NCBI RefSeq assembly: GCF_030406905.1
Contig: NZ_CP129137.1
Location: forward strand, 186,001-250,000
Length of the DNA stretch: 64,000 nucleotides
Reading direction: 5' to 3'
Source of the DNA: Streptomyces sp. HUAS CB01
GTDB taxonomy: Bacteria > Actinomycetota > Actinomycetes > Streptomycetales > Streptomycetaceae
The translations under genes and the position numbers were made by a program. Below are positions 17,277-26,534 of the stretch, in pieces (the first letter of the stretch is position 1; every line of letters begins with the position of its first letter). Under the pieces are notes generated by a model. The model searched no databases. It was not told the DNA's origin and saw only the letters and a list, made by a program, of their open reading frames with translations.

Positions 17277-17615
17277 TCAGACGGTCGGGTCGGGCATGAT
17301 CTCCCGGACCTCTTGCGCACAGCGGCACGCGGCAGCGATCTTGGCAGCCCACTCCAGCGCGGCCTCGCGTGAGGGCACATCGACGACCGCGAACCCGCCG
17401 AGCACCGCCTTGGTCTCCGGGTACGGTCCATGGGTGACGGTCCCGTCGGTGGCCACGACGCTCGCCTGCTGCCTTTCCAGTCCACCACCGAAGACCCACA
17501 CACCGGCGTCCTGAGCCTCGCGCACCACCTCGTGCGAGGCCTCAACCACCTCGGGCAACTCCTCCTCGGGGAAGGTCATCGCGCCGTCATCGAACGAGAT
17601 CAGATACCGCGTCAC
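17277..17615 (-). CDS. YCII/DGPF-domain protein
   Basis: A 112-residue protein. It begins VTRYLISFDDGAMTFPEEEL and contains GVWVFGGGLERQQASVVATD and DGTVTHGPYPETKAVLGGF, the DGPF-type core of the YCII-related fold. Such small proteins often accompany ECF sigma factors; none is adjacent here. Start is GTG 17615 with GAGGGAG about 4 bases ahead. Role unknown. Confidence 0.8.
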   Translation of the reverse strand: MTRYLISFDDGAMTFPEEELPEVVEASHEVVREAQDAGVWVFGGGLERQQASVVATDGTVTHGPYPETKAVLGGFAVVDVPSREAALEWAAKIAAACRCAQEVREIMPDPTV

Positions 17616-17816
17616 ACATGGCTCCCTCGGTCGTCGGCCGCTTCGGCCGCCTCCCACCCTACGAGGAAGGCCTCTCTTCAGAACCGACACTCCCTCTGGC
17701 TGCCCGGTCAGGCCCTTGTGAGCGCCTGAGGTTCCCGGCGTCGTACGTCGTCGGGCTTGAGGGTGCTCGGCGGGGCGCGGCCGACGTGCGGAGAAGGCCG
17801 ACGTGCAGAAGGGTCC

Positions 17817-18686
17817 TCAGGCAGCCGTCAGGTGATCGACGACCGCGGTGACGTCGGCGATGCCTTCGATCCGGTCGAGCAACCGCCGGGCGTCGGCCGG
17901 CTCCATCCGTCCCCACACGTCCACCGTCCCGTTGCGAACCACGATCTCGATCGCCGGCCTGGTACCGGGAAACTCCTCCGTGAGAATCCTGGATTCGATC
18001 TCTTCACGGATCCCCTCGTCGTCCCTCACGAGCGACGCAAGAAGAGTGTTCCTGCGCACGACACCGACGAGGTGCCCCTCCCTGTCCGTGACAGGCACCC
18101 TCTTCAGCCGGGAGAGCGCTGCGAGCCACGCCGCCTCGGCGACGGTGGACTCCGGGAACACCGTGATGGCAGGAGCGGTCATCAGGTCCTCCGCCGTGTA
18201 CGCACGGGCGCTCTCGTTGAGGCGTCGACGGGCGAGCGCACCCGTCACGCCGGGCCGATGCCCGGTCGCCTCAACCGCCGCCTTGGCCAGCAGGTCCGAT
18301 TCCGACACCACACCCATCACCCGGCCCTCCGGGTCCGTCACGGGCAGCGATCCCACTCCGGCATCGGTGAGGGTTCGAGCAATGGCCATGAAGGGGGAAT
18401 CCCTTGAGACCGATGCGGCAGAGGCGTCCATGACGTCCCCGACCAGCAGCGGATCGGCTTCCACATCGGATGCAGAAGGTGCCCGGTGGCCCGTCCTGCG
18501 GGGCCGCGCCGGTGCTCCGCGGCCGGTCGGAGTCCGGGACTGCTGGTGATGGGAGGACGCCGCCGCCATGGCTCCGATGTACCGGAGCAGCAGGTCCTCC
18601 CGCAGGGGTTCGTCGATTCGGCTCGCCCTTCCGGGCACCGCACGACGCGCCTCGACACCGGCGGCAGAGCCCTCACGCTCATGCAT
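17817..18686 (-). CDS. CBS-domain protein with N-terminal extension
   Basis: About 289 residues. A 75-residue basic, low-complexity N-terminus (DLLLRYIGAMAAASSHHQQS...) precedes two CBS motifs (VGDVMDASAASVSRDSPF...GVVSESDLLAKA, and TAEDLMTAPAITVFPESTVA) and a short BON-like end (IVVRNGTVDVWGRMEPADAR). It differs from the six other CBS-BON copies by its extension and by degenerate second-motif residues (GVVRRNTLL). ATG at 18686 is likely; further ATGs upstream and downstream are in frame. Tandem boxes at 18757-18792 lie 71 bases upstream. Confidence 0.75.
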   Translation of the reverse strand: MHEREGSAAGVEARRAVPGRASRIDEPLREDLLLRYIGAMAAASSHHQQSRTPTGRGAPARPRRTGHRAPSASDVEADPLLVGDVMDASAASVSRDSPFMAIARTLTDAGVGSLPVTDPEGRVMGVVSESDLLAKAAVEATGHRPGVTGALARRRLNESARAYTAEDLMTAPAITVFPESTVAEAAWLAALSRLKRVPVTDREGHLVGVVRRNTLLASLVRDDEGIREEIESRILTEEFPGTRPAIEIVVRNGTVDVWGRMEPADARRLLDRIEGIADVTAVVDHLTAA

Positions 18687-18756
18687 GGCCTGCCTCCTCA
18701 TCCCGACGTGCTCCCCCCTCGTTCCCATTCTTGACTCCCGCGAGGCGTCGCGTCCC

Positions 18757-18792
18757 GGGACCGGTCAGCCCTTCCGGGGACCGATCGGCCTC
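18757..18792. promoter_or_regulatory. Tandem DevR/OsdR-type boxes, divergent promoter
   Basis: GGGACCGGTCAGCCC (18757-18771) and GGGACCGATCGGCCTC (18777-18792), centres about 20 bp apart, that is two helical turns. They lie between the CBS gene on the left and the DMT transporter on the right (start 18974). Confidence 0.75.
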
Positions 18793-18973
18793 TGCCGTCG
18801 CCGCTCCCGGCAGGGCGGCCGGCACCGCGGCGAAGGGCACGATCACGAGGACAGTGCGGCATGTCGCCGTCCGACCGGCGTCCGTCCGACAACGGAACGC
18901 CCTCCGGGACCTCCTCGGCCGCCCCGGGCGTGTCAGCCCCTCCCCCGCACCTCATCGGCGGAATGCTTGCGCC

Positions 18974-19825
18974 ATGAACACCGCCGTCGCGGTGCCGGCC
19001 GCTCTCCTCTCCGCCCTCAGCTTCGGCATCGGATCGGTGCTTCAGCAGCAGGCGGCGAGCGAGGCTCCCACAACGGACTCCCTGCGGCCCCGACTGCTGC
19101 TCGAGCTGGCCCGCCGTCCGAAATGGCTGACCGGCATGGGACTCGTCGTCTCCTCGTACGCCCTGCTCGGCCTTGCCCTGGCCTCGGGCCCTCTGGTGCT
19201 GGTCCAGCCGCTCGCGGCCACGGACCTCGTCTTCGCCCTTCCCTTCCTCGCCTGGCGGCGGGCCGTCCCCCTGACGCGTCCGGAGGTCGCGGGAATCATG
19301 TGCACAGCGGGTGGTGTGGCGATGTTCCTGACCGTGCTGCCCGTGCCTTCCCAGGGGAAGGTTCCGGACCTCGTCGACTGGGTGCCCGTGCTCGCCGCCG
19401 TCGGTGGCGCCGTGCTGCTCCTGGCCCCTGCCGGCCTCCGGCGGCGCGGCAGGACGAGGACCGCACTGTTCGCCGTCTGCGCGGCGCTCCTGTTCGCCTT
19501 GCTCGACAGCCTGACCAAGAGCACGGCCGACAGGTTCCAGACGGAGGGCGCGGGCGCGTTCCTCGCTTGGGAGCCGTACTCGCTGATCGTCGTCGGCGTG
19601 CTGGGCCTGACCATGTCGCAGAGCGCCTATCAGGCCGGTTCCCTGGCCATCAGCCTGCCGATCATCGACACGCTGGAACCGATCGGCGCCGTTCTGATCG
19701 GCATCGCCGTCTTCGGCGAACGGCTCGCGCAGACCCCTTCCGCGCTGGCCGTGCAGATGCTGGGAGCAGCGGTGGCCGTGGCGGGCATCCTGCTCCTGGA
19801 CCGATCGCCGCTGGCTCGTGCCTGA
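18974..19825 (+). CDS. DMT/EamA-type transporter
   Basis: A 283-residue integral membrane protein with about nine to ten hydrophobic helices, starting AVAVPAALLSALSFGIGSVL. ASGPLVLVQPLAATDLVFAL and AYQAGSLAISLPIIDTLEPI are features of DMT-superfamily permeases (EamA or NIPA-like). The tandem repeat of five-helix units is visible. Substrate unknown. ATG chosen for the match to helix 1; the upstream frame is open but without homology. Tandem boxes lie 180 bases upstream. Confidence 0.75.
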   Translation: MNTAVAVPAALLSALSFGIGSVLQQQAASEAPTTDSLRPRLLLELARRPKWLTGMGLVVSSYALLGLALASGPLVLVQPLAATDLVFALPFLAWRRAVPLTRPEVAGIMCTAGGVAMFLTVLPVPSQGKVPDLVDWVPVLAAVGGAVLLLAPAGLRRRGRTRTALFAVCAALLFALLDSLTKSTADRFQTEGAGAFLAWEPYSLIVVGVLGLTMSQSAYQAGSLAISLPIIDTLEPIGAVLIGIAVFGERLAQTPSALAVQMLGAAVAVAGILLLDRSPLARA

Positions 19826-19914
19826 ACACGTCGGACTCCGGCCCGTGTCGTGCCCGACCTCGGACCCGGTCGTTCCAGGACCCGTGCTCCTGCGGGTCCG
19901 AACGTCCCCACGCA

Positions 19915-19950
19915 GGGACGAATGGCCCCTCTCCCTCAGGACCGTGTCCC
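19915..19950. promoter_or_regulatory. DevR/OsdR-type box pair before ppdK
   Basis: GGGACGAATGGCCCC (19915-19929) is a clear match; GGACCGTGTCCC (19939-19950) is a shorter, weaker partner one to two turns downstream. They sit 67-102 bases before the ppdK ATG. Confidence 0.6.
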
Positions 19951-20016
19951 GTGGACAGTGGATTCAGGTGGCCCCGGTCCGTGCCGGAGACCGGTCCACC
20001 GCGGAAGCAGGCATCC

Positions 20017-22794
20017 ATGACCGACTACGTGTACGACTTCGCTCACGGCGGCCGCGCGATGGCCGACCTCCTCGGGAACAAGGGCGCGAATCTCGCGGAG
20101 ATGACCCGCCTCGGCCTGCCCGTGCCGAGCGGGTTCACCATCACCACCGAGGCGTGCCGGGTGTTCCTGTCGACGGGTCAGCCTCCGCCCGAACTGGAGC
20201 GCCAGATGGCCGACCATCTGTCGGCCCTCGAGCGTGCCGCCGGAAAGCGGCTGGGGCAGGCGGACGACCCACTGCTCCTCTCTGTCAGGTCCGGGGCCCA
20301 GGTCTCGATGCCCGGAATGATGGAGACCGTCCTCGACATCGGGCTCAACGACTACTCCGTGCTCGGGCTGGCCAAGACGTCCGAGCGCGAACGATTCGCG
20401 TGGGACTCCTACCGACGCCTCGTGCAGATGTTCGGCAGCACGGTGATGGGAGTGGACGGTTCCCTCTTCGAGGAAACGCTCACGCGCATCGAGGACCAGC
20501 ACCACGTCCCCGACGACAGCCGACTGGACGTCTGCGACCTCATCAGGACCGTCGAGTCGTTCAAGGACCTGATCGGCGAACGGACCGGCCGCGACTTCCC
20601 CCAGGCACCCGCCGAGCAGCTGCGGCAGGCCGTCCTGGCCGTGTTCGCCTCCTGGAACGGGGAGCGCGCACGGCTGTACCGGCGCCGGGAACGGATCCCG
20701 GATGATCTGGGTACCGCGGTCACCGTCCAGACCATGGTCTTCGGCAACCTGGGCCGCGACTCGGGGAGCGGTGTGGCCTTCACCCGGGACCCGGCCACGG
20801 GACTCAAGGGAATCTACGGCGACTACCTTCCCAGCGCCCAGGGAGAGGACGTCGTCTCCGGCGTACGCAACGCCGTGCCCCTCCAAGAGCTCGCCGCACT
20901 GGATCCGGCGTCCTTCGGGCAGCTCCAGGAGTACATGGACCGCCTGGAGAGCCACTACCGCGACGTGTGCGACGTCGAGTTCACGATCGAACGCGGCAGA
21001 CTCTGGATGCTTCAGACACGCGTCGGCAAACGCACCGCCGAGGCTGCCTTCACCATCGCCGCGGACATGGCCGACGAGGGTCTGATCACGAACCGTCAGG
21101 CTCTGGCCCGGGTCAACGGCGACCAGCTCACGCACCTCATGTTCCCGCGCTTCGCCGTAACCGGCGGAGGCGACGTGATCGCCCGGGGTGTCCCCGCTTC
21201 ACCGGGGGCGGCCGTGGGGGCGGTCGTCTTCGACTCTGCGGAGGCGGTACGCAGGGCGGACGCCGGGGAGAAGGTGGTGCTCGTACGCAACGAGACCACC
21301 GCCGCGGACCTCTCCGGCATGATCGCCGCCCAGGCCGTGCTCACGTCTCGCGGAGGGAAGACGAGCCACGCGGCGGTCGTCGCGCGCGGCATGGGCAAGG
21401 TGTGCGTGTGCGGGGCGGAGGACATGATCGTGGACACCCGTGCGCGCTGCCTCGTCGCCGACGGCCTGACCGTGGGCGAGGGCTCGGTCGTCTCCGTCGA
21501 CGGCACGGAGGGCGTCGTCCGCCTGGGGGCCGTGCCCCTGGTCGAGTCCGACGTCATGCACTACTTCGACAGCGGCGCACCCCCGGGCGGAACCGTGCGG
21601 GACTCCGTGCGCCACGTGCACCGGCTCATGCTGGAGGCCGACGCGGCGCGGCACCTGGAGGTGCGGGCGAACGCGGACACCCCGCAGGACGCGGCCCGGG
21701 CACGCCGATTCGGAGCCGAGGGCATCGGGCTGTGCCGCACCGAGCACATGTTCCTCGGGGACCGGCGCCGGCTGGTCGAGGACATGATCCTGGCGGAGGG
21801 TGACGCGGAGAGGAGCGCGGCGCTCGCCGCACTCCTGCCGCTGCAGCGCGCGGACTTCACCGGCATTCTCGAGGCCATGGACGGACTGCCGGTGACCATT
21901 CGGCTGCTGGACCCGCCTCTGCACGAATTCCTGCCGGACCGGACCGATCTGGCCGTCCGCGTCGCCCGGAGAGAGGCTTCCGGAGCCCCGCCGGATGCGC
22001 GCGACACGGACCTGCTCGCAGCCGTCACCCGCATGCACGAGAAGAACCCGATGCTCGGGCTGAGGGGCGTCCGGCTGGGACTGGTCGTGCCCGGTCTCTT
22101 CGCCATGCAGGTGCGCGCCATCGCCGAGGCGGTCGCGGAACGTGTGCGGGCCGGCGGAACGCCACGCGCCGAGATCATGGTGCCGCTCGTGGACACGGTG
22201 CAGGAACTACGGCTCGTCAGGGACGAGGTGGAACGGGTGGTCGAGGCCGTGTCCACCGAGACCGGTGTCGACGTCTCCTGCCCGATCGGGACGATGATCG
22301 AGCTGCCGAGGGCAGCGCTGACCGCGGGGAGCATTGCCCAGGAGGCGGAGTTCTTCTCCTTCGGCACGAACGATCTCACCCAGACGACCTGGGGGTTCTC
22401 ACGCGACGACGTCGAGGCCGCCTTCTTCTCCGCCTACTTGGAGCAGGGCGTGTTCCAGGCGTCCCCGTTCGAGACCATCGACCGCGAGGGAGTGGGCCGA
22501 CTCGTACGGATCGCGGTCGCCGAGGGCCGCGCGGCCCGCCCCGGGTTGGAGCTCGGTGTCTGTGGAGAGCACGGAGGCGATCCGGCATCGGTGCACTTCT
22601 TCCACGAGGCAGGGCTCGACTACGTTTCCTGCTCGCCGTTCCGCGTACCGGTCGCCCGGCTGGAAGCCGGCAGGGCGGCCATTGCGAGTTCACCCGAGGC
22701 GGCCGGGCCCGCCATGCGCCCGGACCGTCACACCGGGGGCGCGCCCCGGCCCCGGGCGGATCAACCAGACACGCACGGACTCACGGGCGCATGA
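20017..22794 (+). CDS. ppdK: Pyruvate, phosphate dikinase
   Basis: A 925-residue cytoplasmic PPDK that interconverts pyruvate + ATP + Pi and PEP + AMP + PPi. The N-terminal ATP-grasp region begins with YDFAHGGRAMADLLGNKGAN; the swivelling phosphohistidine domain carries GGKTSHAAVVARGMGK with His451; the C-terminal PEP/pyruvate barrel has GIGLCRTEHMF, SFGTNDLTQTTWG and GVCGEHGGDP. All catalytic words are intact and length is normal, apart from a short Pro/Arg-rich tail. A ppdK also lies in the S. coelicolor OsdR-controlled region. Under hypoxia it may recycle PPi and keep PEP/pyruvate balanced. Boxes at 19915-19950 suggest OsdR control. Confidence 0.95.
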   Translation: MTDYVYDFAHGGRAMADLLGNKGANLAEMTRLGLPVPSGFTITTEACRVFLSTGQPPPELERQMADHLSALERAAGKRLGQADDPLLLSVRSGAQVSMPGMMETVLDIGLNDYSVLGLAKTSERERFAWDSYRRLVQMFGSTVMGVDGSLFEETLTRIEDQHHVPDDSRLDVCDLIRTVESFKDLIGERTGRDFPQAPAEQLRQAVLAVFASWNGERARLYRRRERIPDDLGTAVTVQTMVFGNLGRDSGSGVAFTRDPATGLKGIYGDYLPSAQGEDVVSGVRNAVPLQELAALDPASFGQLQEYMDRLESHYRDVCDVEFTIERGRLWMLQTRVGKRTAEAAFTIAADMADEGLITNRQALARVNGDQLTHLMFPRFAVTGGGDVIARGVPASPGAAVGAVVFDSAEAVRRADAGEKVVLVRNETTAADLSGMIAAQAVLTSRGGKTSHAAVVARGMGKVCVCGAEDMIVDTRARCLVADGLTVGEGSVVSVDGTEGVVRLGAVPLVESDVMHYFDSGAPPGGTVRDSVRHVHRLMLEADAARHLEVRANADTPQDAARARRFGAEGIGLCRTEHMFLGDRRRLVEDMILAEGDAERSAALAALLPLQRADFTGILEAMDGLPVTIRLLDPPLHEFLPDRTDLAVRVARREASGAPPDARDTDLLAAVTRMHEKNPMLGLRGVRLGLVVPGLFAMQVRAIAEAVAERVRAGGTPRAEIMVPLVDTVQELRLVRDEVERVVEAVSTETGVDVSCPIGTMIELPRAALTAGSIAQEAEFFSFGTNDLTQTTWGFSRDDVEAAFFSAYLEQGVFQASPFETIDREGVGRLVRIAVAEGRAARPGLELGVCGEHGGDPASVHFFHEAGLDYVSCSPFRVPVARLEAGRAAIASSPEAAGPAMRPDRHTGGAPRPRADQPDTHGLTGA

Positions 22795-22941
22795 TGGAAA
22801 GGGGGCGCGAGTGGGGTGGGTGGCGAACGCCACCCGGTCGGCGACCGGCACGGTCGCGGCAGTCGTGAGGCATGTGGTGCCCGTTGCACCGGCCGGACGC
22901 CTGCGCCCATGCGGCGTCCCGCAGCGAACAGGAGGCTGACG

Positions 22942-23289
22942 ATGACCCGAACCTCGACCCTCGAACGCAGTCAGTGGCAGGCGGCCCTCGACGGCGTCAC
23001 AGCCGACCACGACGGAAAACTCGTATCCGTCGAACTGCTGGACGTCTCGGTCGGCCACCAGTACGAGGCCGAGCGGATGCCGTTCGCCGATCTCTCGTAC
23101 GACCCCAAGGACGATGTCGTGATCGTCGCCGTCGGCGGGAAGTCGCCACGCTATCCGGTGGTGCTGCGCCACATGGTGGCCCACCCGAAGGAGATCGACA
23201 TCGCGACCGAGGACATTCCGGAGACCGCCGTGCGCGTGGTCGCCCCGGACGACACAGCTACTTTGATCACCTTCTTCCCGGCGGGATAG
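22942..23289 (+). CDS. DUF5335-family protein
   Basis: A 115-residue soluble protein: TLERSQWQAALDGVTADHDG at the N-terminus, then VELLDVSVGHQYEAERMPF and HPKEIDIATEDIPETAVRVV. It matches DUF5335, small proteins found in actinobacterial stress loci. Function unknown. Good ribosome site (AACAGGAGG). Follows ppdK by 147 bases and precedes a stress protein gene. Confidence 0.75.
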   Translation: MTRTSTLERSQWQAALDGVTADHDGKLVSVELLDVSVGHQYEAERMPFADLSYDPKDDVVIVAVGGKSPRYPVVLRHMVAHPKEIDIATEDIPETAVRVVAPDDTATLITFFPAG

Positions 23290-23414
23290 GGCTCGGCGCC
23301 CCGGTTGCGCAGCCGCCCCTCCCGCACGACGCTCCCCACAGGTCGGCGGGCGGGCGCCGCCGATCGCGCCCGCGTAATCCCCCGTCGGGACTCGCAGCAG
23401 AAAGGCGGAAGGAC

Positions 23415-23888
23415 ATGAACAGGCACGACTCCGGTGCCCGCATCGTGGTGGGTGTCGACGGTTCGCCTTCCTCACGTGCGGCGCTGCGCTGGGCAGTTCG
23501 GTACGCCGGACTCGTCGGGGCCACGGTGGACGCCGTCGCGGCCTGGGACGTGCCGGGCGCGCGCAGTTGGTCGGCCCCTGCCGTGGACACCGAGTTCGAC
23601 GAGGAGCAGGCCGAGCGCGGCCTGGTGGAGGAAGTACGCGACGTCCTCGGCGAGTCGGGGGCCTCCCAGGTCCACGAGCGCTTGGTGCGTGGGGACGCGG
23701 CGGAGGTGCTGCTCGACGCCGCCGAGGGGGCCCAGGCACTGGTGGTGGGAAGTCGTGGCCGAGGCGGCTTCCGTCGTGCGCTGCTGGGCTCGGTGAGCCA
23801 TCAGTGCGCCATCCACGCCACGTGCCCTGTCGTGATCGTGCGCCCGGAGACCTACGCAGGGAAGGGAGATGAGCCCCGGGCATCGTGA
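23415..23888 (+). CDS. Universal stress protein, single Usp domain
   Basis: A 157-residue single-domain Usp. It starts RIVVGVDGSPSSRAALRWAV and carries the complete ATP-binding G-2x-G-9x-G-S motif as VGSRGRGGFRRALLGSVSHQ. It is the only single-domain Usp in the window; the other four are tandem. AGGCGGAAGGAC precedes the ATG. Possibly co-transcribed with ppdK and the DUF5335 gene. Confidence 0.9.
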   Translation: MNRHDSGARIVVGVDGSPSSRAALRWAVRYAGLVGATVDAVAAWDVPGARSWSAPAVDTEFDEEQAERGLVEEVRDVLGESGASQVHERLVRGDAAEVLLDAAEGAQALVVGSRGRGGFRRALLGSVSHQCAIHATCPVVIVRPETYAGKGDEPRAS

Positions 23889-24008
23889 TCGGCGTGATCG
23901 GCGCGCGAGCGTCCCGGACGCAACGGGCTCACAGCACGTCCCGCCGGCCCAGCACGTCCCGCCGGCCGCACACAGCGCCAGGTACGCCGGCGGATCGGCC
24001 CTCGAAGG

Positions 24009-24668
24009 TCACGAGGGGGCCGTCGCATCCGTGGTCGGTCCGGACGGAGCGGCGAGTTCGCAGCGCACCACGACGACGCCCTCGACGGCCTGAGCCAGGC
24101 GGCAGGCAAGGGGCACGAGGCTGCTGTCACCGACCGCGCCCCCGAGCGTGACGACCCCGTCACGGACACGTACGCCCGGTCCAGAGCCTGCGAAGAGGCG
24201 GTCGAGTACATCCCGAACCTCTGCCGCGATGTCGTCGTCCGCGCGGAAGAAGACCTTGAGGAGGTCGGCCCGGCTGACGATGCCTTTCAGAAACCCCTGT
24301 GCGTCCACGACAGGCAGGCGCTTCACGTGTCGTCGCGCCATGAGGCGGGCGGCGTGCGGCAGAGTCGCGGCGGCCCGGATCGTGACGGGTGGAGCGCTCA
24401 TGAGGTCTTCGGCCCTCACGGCACCCGCCCTCGCGGCGCCCGGACTCCGGTCCGTGAGGACCTGATCGGTTCCGCGGAGCTCCTCCGTGCGCAGGAGATC
24501 GGCTTCGGAGACGATTCCGACCACACGGCCCTTGCCGTCGACGACCGGGACGGCGGTCACGTTCCACCGGCCCATGGCCGTCACGATGTCCTTGAACCGC
24601 GCATGCAGGGCGACCGCGACGACGGTCTTCGTCATCACGTCTTCGACGCAGTGCGGGGCTGACAACAT
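24009..24668 (-). CDS. CBS-pair plus BON domain protein (copy 2)
   Basis: A 219-residue protein. CBS 1: HCVEDVMTKTVVAVALHARF ... GIVSEADLLRTE; CBS 2: RAEDLMSAPPVTIRAAATLP ... GIVSRADLLKVFFRADDDIA; BON-like end: GVRVRDGVVTLGGAVGDSSL. It is closest in layout to the copy at 36358-37038. ATG 24668 follows GAGGC; the frame is open far upstream but homology starts here. Divergent from the XRE-flavin gene, with the tandem boxes 24754-24788 in between. Confidence 0.85.
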   Translation of the reverse strand: MLSAPHCVEDVMTKTVVAVALHARFKDIVTAMGRWNVTAVPVVDGKGRVVGIVSEADLLRTEELRGTDQVLTDRSPGAARAGAVRAEDLMSAPPVTIRAAATLPHAARLMARRHVKRLPVVDAQGFLKGIVSRADLLKVFFRADDDIAAEVRDVLDRLFAGSGPGVRVRDGVVTLGGAVGDSSLVPLACRLAQAVEGVVVVRCELAAPSGPTTDATAPS

Positions 24669-24753
24669 CACCCATGCCTCACCGGGGAACAGGCTGCACC
24701 AGGTCGTGCGAGCATCTGGAACGACTTTCGCATGCCCGGGACACGTCGCGGAT

Positions 24754-24788
24754 GGGCCGACAGGGGCCGCCTCGGGGCCGTCCGGCCC
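24754..24788. promoter_or_regulatory. Tandem DevR/OsdR-type boxes, divergent promoter
   Basis: GGGCCGACAGGGGCC (24754-24768) and GGGGCCGTCCGGCCC (24774-24788), centres 20 bp apart. Located 86 bases before the CBS-BON gene (left) and 68 bases before the XRE-PNPOx gene (right), so one pair may serve both. Confidence 0.75.
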
Positions 24789-24855
24789 AAGCGCCGCACA
24801 CCACGTGCAGGTCACGCTTGCGGTGCAGGGACCTGATGAGGAGAGGTGGACCACG

Positions 24856-25545
24856 ATGAGCGGCACTTCCGCGCCCGGTTCCGCCGCCGAGCCGTCGCGC
24901 TCGCACACCGACATCGGCCGCCGACTCGCCGGCCGGCGCGAACAACTCGGGCTGTCCCGGGAGGACGTGGCCGAGCGCAGCGGGGCTGCGGTCACCTATG
25001 TCGCGTATCTGGAGGAGCAGCCTGCGGCGCCCGACACGGCCACGCTGCAGCAGATCGCCGCCGCCCTGGAGACGACCGTGGCCGAACTGACGGGCGGGAC
25101 GGCGGACCAGCCACCGGGGCTGGGCGTCGCGCTCAGGGATGCAGGACTGGCCGAGCTCGACGAGGCGGAGTGCCGGACTCTGATGTCCGGCCACGGTGTC
25201 GGGCGCGTCGGGGTCCTCACGCCCCAGGGGCCGGCGGTGGTACCGGTGAACTACGTGGTCGACGGAGCCGAAATCGCCTTCCGCACCGCACTGGGGAAGG
25301 TCCCCGCCTTCGCCGCGGGAAGCGAGATCGCCTTCGAGGTGGACCGCATCGACGACGCCTTCAGCAAGGGGTGGAGCGTGCTGGCGGTGGGAACCGCGCG
25401 CGCCGTCACCGAGGAGGACGCGATCCGACGGCTGACGGAACTCGCCCCTACGGCGCCGTGGGCAGGAGGAGCGCGTGACCTGTGGGTCGAGCTCTCGCCG
25501 TCCCGCATCACCGGACGCAGGATCGTCGCGACGGGCGGCGGCTGA
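24856..25545 (+). CDS. XRE helix-turn-helix fused to pyridoxamine oxidase-like flavin domain
   Basis: A 229-residue two-domain protein. Residues about 20-80 are an XRE/Cro-type HTH (IGRRLAGRREQLGLSREDVA, then LEEQPAAPDTATLQQIAAAL). Residues about 100-225 are a split-barrel flavin-binding domain of the pyridoxamine 5'-phosphate oxidase family (LMSGHGVGRVGVLTPQGPAV, VPVNYVVDGAEIAFRTALGK, IAFEVDRIDDAFSKGWSVLA). Such domains bind FMN or F420. The fusion suggests a redox- or flavin-sensing DNA-binding protein, but this is inference; the flavin domain alone may be the working part. Enzyme-only relatives exist in the DosR regulon. Confidence 0.85.
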   Translation: MSGTSAPGSAAEPSRSHTDIGRRLAGRREQLGLSREDVAERSGAAVTYVAYLEEQPAAPDTATLQQIAAALETTVAELTGGTADQPPGLGVALRDAGLAELDEAECRTLMSGHGVGRVGVLTPQGPAVVPVNYVVDGAEIAFRTALGKVPAFAAGSEIAFEVDRIDDAFSKGWSVLAVGTARAVTEEDAIRRLTELAPTAPWAGGARDLWVELSPSRITGRRIVATGGG

Positions 25546-25706
25546 GCGGGGTGCCCGGGCTGCACCGGGACGCGGTCCGACGCTCACCGACGGCCAGCGA
25601 CGCCATGGCCTCTCGCCGTGCGTACACCGCCGAGGGGCATGTCCGGAGGGACCGCAGGCAGGCCCTCGTCCGCTGGTGCCGGCGTCGGACAGGAAGGGAG
25701 TACGGC

Positions 25707-26210
25707 ATGACCACCAAGCGCGTTCTCGTGGCCTACGGCAGCAAGCACGGTGCCACCGCAGGCATAGCGGAAGAGATCGGCGCCACCCTCCGAGCGGACG
25801 GCTACGACACCGCCGTGCTGCCCGCCCGTGACGTGAAGGACGTCGAACACTACGACGCCGTGGTGCTGGGTGGGTCGCTCTACGCGAACCGCTGGCATCA
25901 CAGCGCCCGCCGTTGCGCGAGGCGCAACGCGGAAGCTCTCGAAGGGCGACCGGTGTGGCTGTTCAGCAGTGGCCCGGTCGACAGCTCCGCCGAACAGCAC
26001 GACATTCCCCCCGTGCGCGGGGTGGCACGGCAGATGGAACGGTTGCACGCCCGCGAGCACATCACGTTCGGCGGCAGCATCACGGCGTCGACGCCCGGTT
26101 GGGTCGCTCGACATCTCGTGCGCCACGGTGAGGGAGGCGACTTCCGGAACCCGGAGCGCATCCAGGCGTGGGCACACCACATCGGGTCCGAACTCGCCGC
26201 TTCCGTGTAG
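25707..26210 (+). CDS. Flavodoxin-domain protein
   Basis: A 167-residue flavodoxin. The FMN phosphate loop is VLVAYGSKHGATAGIAEEIG; YDAVVLGGSLYANRWHHSAR and PVWLFSSGPVDSSAEQHDIP follow the fold of menaquinone-dependent protoporphyrinogen oxidase (HemG)-like flavodoxins, though the function may simply be electron transfer. ATG at 25707 with AGGAAGGGAG upstream. It lies 161 bases after the XRE-flavin gene, same strand. The mobile remnant region begins right after its stop. Confidence 0.85.
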   Translation: MTTKRVLVAYGSKHGATAGIAEEIGATLRADGYDTAVLPARDVKDVEHYDAVVLGGSLYANRWHHSARRCARRNAEALEGRPVWLFSSGPVDSSAEQHDIPPVRGVARQMERLHAREHITFGGSITASTPGWVARHLVRHGEGGDFRNPERIQAWAHHIGSELAASV

Positions 26211-26534
26211 CAGTTGCCGGGCGGCACGCACCGGCACGAGGCCGGTCCTGGGTCGGGGCGGAGATCCGGCACGCACAACGGCCTGCCAGGCGCTCGGCCG
26301 GTCCTGCCCAAGCCCGTCCGGCCGGGCCGGGCCTGCCCGTGGTCCGTCGTCCCGACACCTGCCCACGTCGACGATCCGCTGTCTCGGCGCAGTCGTGGAC
26401 CGGTCGCGGTACCTCGGCCTGCGGTCGGCGGACCGCCGCGGGCCCACAGCGGTCGTCGCGCGCAAGGGCGCGGTGTCGCCGATGCCCGGGCCCGGCGGTC
26501 CTGCGGACGCCCACAACCTGGTTCACCGCTCTAA
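26211..26534. other. Degenerate stretch before the ISL3 remnant
   Basis: No convincing gene. It probably includes decayed N-terminal parts of the ISL3 transposase that follows, but I could not recognise its catalytic words here. Confidence 0.35.

Noticed and set aside
25567..25578. GGGACGCGGTCC before the flavodoxin gene as a regulator box
   Set aside because: The arms are too close together compared with the other sites.
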